DNA of 11,417 nucleotides from an uncultured Hyphomicrobiales bacterium. Its GTDB lineage: Bacteria; Pseudomonadota; Alphaproteobacteria; Rhizobiales; CAJQND01. The stretch lies in assembly GCA_905479595.1 (NCBI GenBank), contig CAJQND010000205.1, positions 1 to 11,417 of the forward strand, read 5' to 3'. Positions 6,545 through 11,417 of the stretch are shown in pieces. Numbering within the stretch: position 1 is the first letter of the stretch; each line of letters opens with the position of its first letter. The translations under genes were made by a program, and so were the position numbers. The notes beneath the pieces are model-generated. The model worked only from the letters and a program-made list of their open reading frames with translations, was not told the origin of the DNA and did not search any database.

Positions 6545-7687
6545 ATGGCAGCTGGAAACAACCTGGAAATCCGCACTGTTGAGTCCAAGAGCGACCGGGA
6601 TGCTTTCATCCGCCTGCCATTCAGCGTTTTTAAAGATGATCCGTACTGGGTACCGCCATTAGTAATGGAACGTCGGGATCATCTATCGGAAAAAAAGAAC
6701 CCCTATTTTGAGCATGCTGAAACGCAACTCTTCACCGCCTGGAGGAATGGCCAATGTGTGGGCCGCATTTCCGCACAGATTTGTGCTCTCCATCAAGCCA
6801 GATACAATGATGCAACCGGGCAGTTTGGGTTTCTTGACGCAATTGACGATGACAGTGTTTTTGCCGCACTGCTGACGACTGCAGAAAACTGGCTGCGTGA
6901 TCGGGGTATGAAGTGCGCGCGCGGTCCATTCAGTTTTTCAATCAACGAAGAATCCGGACTTTTAGTGGAAGGATTTGACAGTCCGCCCAGCATCATGATG
7001 GGCCACGCAAAGCCGTATTATCAACACGCTGTCGAGGCGTGCGGATATGAAAAGGCAATGGACCTCATTGCCTATGACTATGATGCGTCAAGCGAAATGC
7101 CCCGCGCCATGAGGGCGATGGCCGGGCGAGCTGAAAAGTCCGGCGATTTAAAGCTCCGCACGCTCGATAAGAAAAATCTGGCGAGCGAACTTGAAATTAT
7201 CATAAAGCTGTTCAACGATGCCTGGAGTGGGAATTGGGGTTTTGTTCCAATGACCAAATCCGAAATTGACCATTTAGGCCAAAACCTCAAGCTGCTGGTG
7301 TCTGAAGGCTACGTGGCATTGGCCGAATATCAGGGAAAACCGGCGGCAATGGCGGTCACGCTTCCCAATCTCAACGCGGCAATTGCTGATCTCAACGGTA
7401 GCCTTTTACCATTTGGCTGGGCCAAGCTTTTCTGGCGCTTTATGCGCCCACCCACATCCATTCGCATGCCGCTGATGGGAGTTTCACGTGAACATCACGC
7501 CAGTCCGGTCGGTGCAGCTCTTTCAATTGCGGTAATCGATGCCATCCGATCCTATCATTCCAGCCGGGGAACACGCAAAGCAGAGCTTTCGTGGATTTTG
7601 GAAACAAATGAACCTATACGAAAGATAATTGAGGCAATTGGTGGCCGACCTTACAAGACCTACCGCGTTTACGAGCGTAAGTTATGA
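6545..7687 (+). CDS. Duplicated-GNAT acyltransferase, candidate bacterial ceramide synthase-like
   Basis: This 380-residue protein belongs to a widespread family often annotated as N-acetyltransferase or, misleadingly, dATP pyrophosphohydrolase. Recognisable blocks are DDPYWVPPL (31-39), KNPYFEHAETQLFTAW (51-66), VGRISAQ (72-78), the central DAWSGNWGFVPMT (225-237) and the C-terminal LETNEPIRKIIEAIGGRPYK (352-371), which is a GNAT acyl-CoA-binding end. It should be a cytosolic or membrane-peripheral acyl transferase. From memory the Caulobacter bacterial ceramide synthase is a GNAT-fold protein of this general sort, so sphinganine N-acylation is a hypothesis, not a finding. ATG 6545 is preferred because it leaves about ten residues before the first conserved block. 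GTG 6533 and ATG 6488 are possible, but the latter would overlap the exporter gene. The stop overlaps the next start (ATGA). Confidence 0.75.
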   Translation: MAAGNNLEIRTVESKSDRDAFIRLPFSVFKDDPYWVPPLVMERRDHLSEKKNPYFEHAETQLFTAWRNGQCVGRISAQICALHQARYNDATGQFGFLDAIDDDSVFAALLTTAENWLRDRGMKCARGPFSFSINEESGLLVEGFDSPPSIMMGHAKPYYQHAVEACGYEKAMDLIAYDYDASSEMPRAMRAMAGRAEKSGDLKLRTLDKKNLASELEIIIKLFNDAWSGNWGFVPMTKSEIDHLGQNLKLLVSEGYVALAEYQGKPAAMAVTLPNLNAAIADLNGSLLPFGWAKLFWRFMRPPTSIRMPLMGVSREHHASPVGAALSIAVIDAIRSYHSSRGTRKAELSWILETNEPIRKIIEAIGGRPYKTYRVYERKL

Positions 7688-8466
7688 CTACCAAGCGAGC
7701 CTTTTCCGCGCTTATTCTTGCGGCCGGGCGGGGCGCGGATGATCCTATGGCAAAGGCGTTCAACATAGCCCACAAATGCCTGGTGCAAACAGGTGGCGAG
7801 CCAATGCTGGCGCGGGTCGTGAGGGCGCTCCAGGCCAGCCCTCAAATTGGCTCCATTACAATATGCATTGACGACTTTGACGCCGTTTCTCAGGCACTGG
7901 GCAAGGCGCACGACACCATTCTGACGAAAAGCGCCAGTTCTGCGCCGGCGTCGGTTCTGTCATCTGTCGCGGATGATAGTCTGGGTTGGCCAATTTTAGT
8001 GACCACAGCAGACCACGCTTTGCTGAGCCCTGAAATGATTGAGTATTTCCTTACCGAATCTGCAAATTCGAATGCCAGCTTAACAGTTGGCCTGGCGAAC
8101 CAGCAGGTCATTGAGGCAAGGTTTCCACAAACCAAGCGAACCTACCTGCCATTTGCAGATCAAAAGGTTTCTGGCTGCAACCTGTTCGCGCTCTTCGATG
8201 CAGATGCCCTGAAAGCAGTATCATTCTGGCAACAAGCCGATAAAAACCGGAAAAAACCATGGAAGCTGGTGGGTGCATTCGGCCTTGGCGCGCTGGTGAG
8301 TTGGGCAATGGGCCGGTTAAGCCTGACGGCAGCATTTGAGCGGGCGTCGTCGCGGCTTGGCGTTACGGTAAAACCAGTGTTGATGCCATTTGCGGAAGCT
8401 GCAATTGACGTGGACAAGCCTGAAGACAAAGATCTTGTGGATCAAATTTTAGCCGGAAAAGTGTAG
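7684..8466 (+). CDS. MobA-like nucleotidyltransferase family protein
   Basis: The 260-residue protein has the NTP-transferase fold that joins a nucleoside monophosphate to a phosphorylated acceptor. The N-terminal nucleotide-binding loop is ILAAGRG (11-17). A lysine in HKCLV (K31) takes the place of the usual phosphate-contacting residue. TTADHAL (107-113) supplies the metal-binding aspartate D110, and AIDVDKPED (240-248) is the typical C-terminal signature of the group. A hydrophobic stretch at 196-210 may touch the membrane. ATG 7684 overlaps the acyltransferase TGA as ATGA, so translation is coupled and the two proteins probably serve one pathway. The gene ends 3 bases before the convergent LicC-like gene. 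The acceptor is unknown; head-group activation for a lipid or envelope polymer is inference from context. Confidence 0.8.
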   Translation: MTTKRAFSALILAAGRGADDPMAKAFNIAHKCLVQTGGEPMLARVVRALQASPQIGSITICIDDFDAVSQALGKAHDTILTKSASSAPASVLSSVADDSLGWPILVTTADHALLSPEMIEYFLTESANSNASLTVGLANQQVIEARFPQTKRTYLPFADQKVSGCNLFALFDADALKAVSFWQQADKNRKKPWKLVGAFGLGALVSWAMGRLSLTAAFERASSRLGVTVKPVLMPFAEAAIDVDKPEDKDLVDQILAGKV

Positions 8467-8469
8467 CTT

Positions 8470-9198
8470 CTACCAGTTTGCAACTGTCTGGCGGGCGAGC
8501 TGCAAATCGGCAGGGAAATCCACCTCACACCAATCAAAATCGTCGAACGCCCAAGAATGCACCGGGACGGTTTTGGCCAATACACCAACCGCCGTTGGAT
8601 ACCAGTGCTTGAGGCCGGAAGGCTCGCGCATCATGCGCTCTAACACAGATTTGAAATGTGGGCCGCCATCGCCGCGGAACATATAAAAACCAATGGCTTC
8701 CGCATCGACTGCCTCTAGCGGCAATGTCTTGCCAATTTCAGTAACGCGCTCGCCATCCATCATCACCTTCATGTCATCCGCGTCATAGGAAGACTTGAGG
8801 TTAATCGCAACTGTGGCTTCATTTTCAGGGGCTTTCAGGAAATGCGCGACCAGATCAGCTTTGAACAGATTGTCGCCATTTACCTGGATAAAATCACCGG
8901 TCATTTCATGACGTGCCATCCAGCAACTGGCAAGATTATCAGACACCGCAAAAAATGGATTAAAAACGGTCCTGATTTGCACACCCAGTTCTTTTTGCAA
9001 ATCTTTGAGCACAACTTGCATGGCATCATCGGCATATCCGGTGATCACCACAAACTCATTGATGCCACAGGCCACAAATGCATCGATCTGGCGTTCAACA
9101 AGGCGCCTGCCGCCAATATCCAGCAGTGCTTTTGGAATATCTTCGGTAAGAGGCAGAAGCCGCTTTCCCTGTCCGGCGCCAAGAATGATGACCTTCAC
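8470..9198 (-). CDS. LicC-like sugar/choline-phosphate nucleotidyltransferase family protein
   Basis: This is a 242-residue NTP transferase related to phosphocholine (LicC) and sugar-phosphate cytidylyltransferases. From a GTG at 9198-9196, the signature GAGQGKRL is at residues 7-14, PKAL with K23 follows, then NPFFAVSDNLASCW (80-93), the metal-binding GDN (108-110) and a C-terminal EVDFPADL. I chose GTG 9198 because the nucleotide loop then begins at residue 7, as is usual, and AAGG lies 10 bases upstream; a GTG at 9285 would add 29 unconserved residues. The gene is on the opposite strand within an otherwise plus-strand neighbourhood, convergent with the other nucleotidyltransferase and divergent from the phosphoesterase. 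It could make a CDP-activated head group. A phosphoglycerate cytidylyltransferase of this type has been reported for Caulobacter sphingolipids (from memory). The substrate is not readable here. Confidence 0.82.
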   Translation of the reverse strand: MKVIILGAGQGKRLLPLTEDIPKALLDIGGRRLVERQIDAFVACGINEFVVITGYADDAMQVVLKDLQKELGVQIRTVFNPFFAVSDNLASCWMARHEMTGDFIQVNGDNLFKADLVAHFLKAPENEATVAINLKSSYDADDMKVMMDGERVTEIGKTLPLEAVDAEAIGFYMFRGDGGPHFKSVLERMMREPSGLKHWYPTAVGVLAKTVPVHSWAFDDFDWCEVDFPADLQLARQTVANW

Positions 9199-9339
9199 TT
9201 GCAGATAGCCTTTTCGATGATTAGTTTGTGACCGGGAGCTCGCCGCCGCCAGATCATGCGGCACCAGCCGGCCACTCAATGACACCCAAGCCCACGGCTG
9301 TCAACTTCGACCTGACCCTTTTGGAGCCTTCGCTGGACC

Positions 9340-10245
9340 ATGCTGCACCTAGCCCACCTTTCTGATCCCCATCTCGGGCCAATGCCCGCTGCCGGGTTTG
9401 GTCCGTTATTATCAAAACGCATCACCGGATACCTTTCCTGGAAGCTAAACCGCCATAACGTCCACCAACCCCATGTGCTTGAGGCACTGCTGGCCGATAT
9501 AAAGTCTGCCGGTGTGCACCAGATCGCGGTAACGGGAGATCTCGTCAACATCGCGCTACCTGCCGAGTTTCCCCGCGCTCAAAAATGGCTTGAAGGGATA
9601 GGTTCACCTGCTGATGTTGCTCTAGTGCCCGGCAATCACGATGCCTATGTACCGATAATTTGGAAGCTTGGCCAAGGCTTGTGGCAACCTTTTATGAGCG
9701 GAGAAGCCGCCGTGCCCGGAAAGCCCGAAGGCACAATCTTCCCCTATATTCGCTTGCGCCGCAATGTGGCATTGATCGGCGTCTCCAGCGCCATTGAGAC
9801 CTTTCCTTTTCAGGCCTCCGGCGCACTCGGTGCGACGCAACTCGACCTACTGGATCAAACTTTGAAACGGCTTCGCGACCAGGGCTTTTTCAGGGTCTTG
9901 CTTATCCATCATCCGCCGCTTCCCGGCCAAGCAACAACCCGGAAAGCCTTGAAAGACGCAAGCCAGCTTGAAGAAATTTTGAAAACCCAGGGCGCGGAAC
10001 TTGTCCTGCACGGTCACAACCATCGCCATATGCATGAAAAGTTGGCATCTCCGTATGGTCCGGTTCATATTTTCGGCGTTCCTTCCGCATCTGCAGTGGA
10101 AACCGAACACAAACCCGCAGCTGCATGGAATATGTATACAATTGCCCGACAGTCTGGAAAATGGAGTTGTACCGTAACGATTCGCGGATTTAATGAAAAA
10201 CAGCAATCGTTTCACGAGTTGAAAAATTTCGAACTTTACCCATGA
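9340..10245 (+). CDS. Calcineurin-like metallophosphoesterase
   Basis: The 301-residue protein has every dimetal phosphoesterase motif in order: DPH (D9, H11), GDLVN (66-70), GNHD (98-101), IHH (189-191) and GHNH (225-228). It should be an active soluble phosphodiesterase or phosphatase. Length and opening (HLSDPHLGP) fit a family I recall as common in Rhizobiales, whose physiological substrate is not known to me. ATG 9340 is the only sensible start, with the first strand beginning at residue 2; a GGAG at 9323-9326 is somewhat far (13 bases). It diverges from the LicC-like gene across a 141-base gap without a clear promoter. The position among lipid-related genes hints at a phosphorylated lipid or nucleotide-linked head group as substrate, but that is inference only. 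Confidence 0.88.
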   Translation: MLHLAHLSDPHLGPMPAAGFGPLLSKRITGYLSWKLNRHNVHQPHVLEALLADIKSAGVHQIAVTGDLVNIALPAEFPRAQKWLEGIGSPADVALVPGNHDAYVPIIWKLGQGLWQPFMSGEAAVPGKPEGTIFPYIRLRRNVALIGVSSAIETFPFQASGALGATQLDLLDQTLKRLRDQGFFRVLLIHHPPLPGQATTRKALKDASQLEEILKTQGAELVLHGHNHRHMHEKLASPYGPVHIFGVPSASAVETEHKPAAAWNMYTIARQSGKWSCTVTIRGFNEKQQSFHELKNFELYP

Positions 10246-10252
10246 TCTTTTC

Positions 10253-10277
10253 TGGCACATTTGTGCCATTTGTTTGT
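10253..10277 (+). terminator. Hairpin with T-rich tail after the metallophosphoesterase gene (terminator or operator)
   Basis: TGGCACA (10253-10259) and TGTGCCA (10262-10268) are exact inverted arms with two bases between. As RNA this gives a 6-bp GC-rich stem with a 4-base ATTT loop, followed by TTTGTTTGT. It begins 7 bases after the stop codon at 10245. The tail is interrupted by G, so termination may be partial. The near-perfect DNA symmetry would also suit a dimeric repressor site upstream of the HIT gene. Confidence 0.45.
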
Positions 10278-10293
10278 ACTATCTGGCCCAAGC

Positions 10294-10734
10294 ATGACTT
10301 TACCTAACGCAACAATGACTAAATTTGGCTACCCGCAAACCCTTGTGTGCGAGTTAGACCATTGGTGCGTGTTGTTACGCCCTGCCCAGGCGACTTTGGG
10401 CGCGCTGGTTTTGGTGTGCAAAGACGAAGCAACCTCGTTTTCCGCAATTTCTGCGACGGCTTTCAAGGAACTTGCCACGGCAACCAGCCAAATTGAGACC
10501 GCGCTGCAGAAATTTCGTCCCTATGAAAAGATCAATTATCTGATGTTGATGATGGTTGACCCAGACGTGCATTTTCATGTTTTGCCGCGTTATGCCACCA
10601 CCCAAACATTCTCCGGCGTAGAATTTCCTGATGCTGGCTGGCCAGCATTGCCTGATTTATCGAAAGCGGTCTCCCCTGATGAGGCACTTCAGGCAGCTCT
10701 GCTTGACGCGGTAAAGGCCGCTTGGCCGCAATGA
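10294..10734 (+). CDS. HIT-family (histidine triad) protein with first triad His replaced by Asp
   Basis: The 146-residue protein resembles HIT nucleotide hydrolases/transferases. Its core ends in MMVDPDVHFHVLPRY (86-100). Aligned to the HxHxHxx motif, the first histidine is D91, while the presumed nucleophile H93 and the third histidine H95 are kept. The leading NATMTKFGYP and LLRPAQATLGALVLVCK (27-43) fit HIT proteins I recall from alphaproteobacteria. ATG 10294 is chosen over TTG 10261, which lies inside the hairpin, and over ATG 10315, which would remove the NAT segment; none has a good ribosome site. Its TGA overlaps the ATG of the permease gene (ATGA), implying translational coupling and a shared role. 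The substrate is unknown; a nucleotide-linked intermediate is a reasonable guess. Confidence 0.78.
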   Translation: MTLPNATMTKFGYPQTLVCELDHWCVLLRPAQATLGALVLVCKDEATSFSAISATAFKELATATSQIETALQKFRPYEKINYLMLMMVDPDVHFHVLPRYATTQTFSGVEFPDAGWPALPDLSKAVSPDEALQAALLDAVKAAWPQ

Positions 10735-11417
10735 TTTCGATTTCATCCACTTATGTCTTGAGTCAGATATTACGTCCCCTTGGCGGGGCGATGGCCATCG
10801 GACTGTTAGTGCTGCTTGCGGAACGCCTCGTGCGATTGCTTGATATTACCTTGGGTAAAAAGAACTCCGTTGGTGTGGTGTTCGAGATGCTCACGTATCT
10901 CGTTCCACATTATTTGGGACTGGCGATGCCTGCGGCACTTTTCCTTGGCCTGTTGTTTGGTTTCAGTTCCCTTTCCAAGAACAGTGAAATTGACGCCTTC
11001 ATGTCCACGGGCATGGGATTGTTTCAACTCGTCAGACCGGTCCTCATCATGGCAGCGCTCTTATCTGTTGTTGCAGTTGGTGTGTTTGGCTGGGTTCAAC
11101 CCCATGCACGCTATGCGTACCGGGCGGTCATGCACTCGGTGAAAAGTGTGCAAATCTTCTATATGGCCGAAGAAGGCGTGTTCATGCAGGCGGGGCGAAG
11201 AACGTTCATTCTTGATAAACTGAACCGGGAAAACAGCCGGTTTGAACGAATATTCCTCTATGAAGACAAACAAAAGGACGGCGCTCTCACTCTGACTTCC
11301 AAAAATGGCGCACTGGTCGAATCGCCAACTGATCCAAGGCCCGTTCTTAGACTGCTTGACGGACATCGCCTACGCGTCGATGCACCAATTGTCTACAACA
11401 AGGAAAGCAAGCTGCCG
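10731..11417 (+). CDS. LptF/LptG-type permease, N-terminal part (3' truncated by window)
   Basis: The frame is open from ATG 10731 to the window end, 229 codons. Three transmembrane helices at about residues 15-36, 55-80 and 101-122, then a soluble periplasmic region starting with VQPHARYAYR and FYMAEEGVFM, match the first half of LptF/LptG permeases (about 360-390 residues). The cytoplasmic loop NSEIDAFMSTGMG (84-96) is the coupling helix that meets the LptB ATPase. Such proteins pull lipopolysaccharide from the inner membrane; some paralogues may move other lipids. It looks more like LptF than LptG, but I cannot decide. The overlap with the HIT gene is unusual for a housekeeping lptFG pair, so this may be a paralogue tied to the lipid genes upstream. 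The second permease and any LptD-like gene would lie beyond the window. Confidence 0.85.
   Translation, partial: MISISSTYVLSQILRPLGGAMAIGLLVLLAERLVRLLDITLGKKNSVGVVFEMLTYLVPHYLGLAMPAALFLGLLFGFSSLSKNSEIDAFMSTGMGLFQLVRPVLIMAALLSVVAVGVFGWVQPHARYAYRAVMHSVKSVQIFYMAEEGVFMQAGRRTFILDKLNRENSRFERIFLYEDKQKDGALTLTSKNGALVESPTDPRPVLRLLDGHRLRVDAPIVYNKESKLP

Noticed and set aside
9199..9285. Upstream GTG (9285) adding 29 residues to the LicC-like protein
   Set aside because: The added residues show no family resemblance and precede the nucleotide loop that normally starts the protein. GTG 9198 has a usable ribosome site.
10253..10268. TGGCAC as a sigma54 -24 element
   Set aside because: The GG is followed after ten bases by CC instead of GC and no TTGC element is present. 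The symmetry is better explained as a hairpin or operator.

Overview
The window looks like a mid-GC (about 50-53% by eye) chromosomal segment of an alphaproteobacterium, plausibly Hyphomicrobiales or a relative. The pointers are the DUF4159 / double-transmembrane membrane-protein pair, the Rhizobium-type metallophosphoesterase and the GNAT/nucleotidyltransferase pairing, all recognised from memory. Genus cannot be assigned. Coding density is high, there is no rRNA, tRNA, IS element or CRISPR, and no gene-free stretch exceeds 300 bases. The longest gap is 249 bases.

Left part (1-4807). The 3' end of a DUF4159 protein gene (1-361) is followed after 2 bases by a 690-residue membrane protein (364-2436). 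Together they form the tail of a Bat/MoxR-like cell-envelope operon. Convergent to it, sharing a CTAG at the stops, is a GNAT acetyltransferase (2433-2957, minus). A 249-base divergent intergenic region follows, with a sigma70-like promoter and a 10-bp inverted repeat, and drives a glutathionyl-hydroquinone reductase (3207-4163). A Nudix hydrolase (minus, ending 4172) converges on it. Its start appears to be a CTG behind a strong Shine-Dalgarno.

Right part (4807-11417). This is a lipid- or envelope-themed neighbourhood. An MsbA-type ABC exporter (4807-6540), a duplicated-GNAT acyltransferase of the kind that includes candidate bacterial ceramide synthases (6545-7687) and a MobA-like nucleotidyltransferase (7684-8466) form a tight operon with a 4-base gap and an ATGA overlap. 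A LicC-like cytidylyltransferase family gene (8470-9198) lies on the opposite strand. Then come a metallophosphoesterase (9340-10245), a hairpin with a T-rich tail, a HIT-family protein (10294-10734) and, by ATGA overlap, the first 229 codons of an LptF/LptG-type permease (10731 to the window end).

The most interesting reading is that the right half encodes synthesis, head-group activation and export of an unusual membrane lipid. The suggestion is a sphingolipid/ceramide-phosphoglycerate-like lipid by analogy with the Caulobacter sphingolipid locus. Acyltransferase, two NTP transferases, phosphoesterase, ABC exporter and Lpt-type permease would act together. The gene families are seen in the sequence. 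The pathway assignment is inference.
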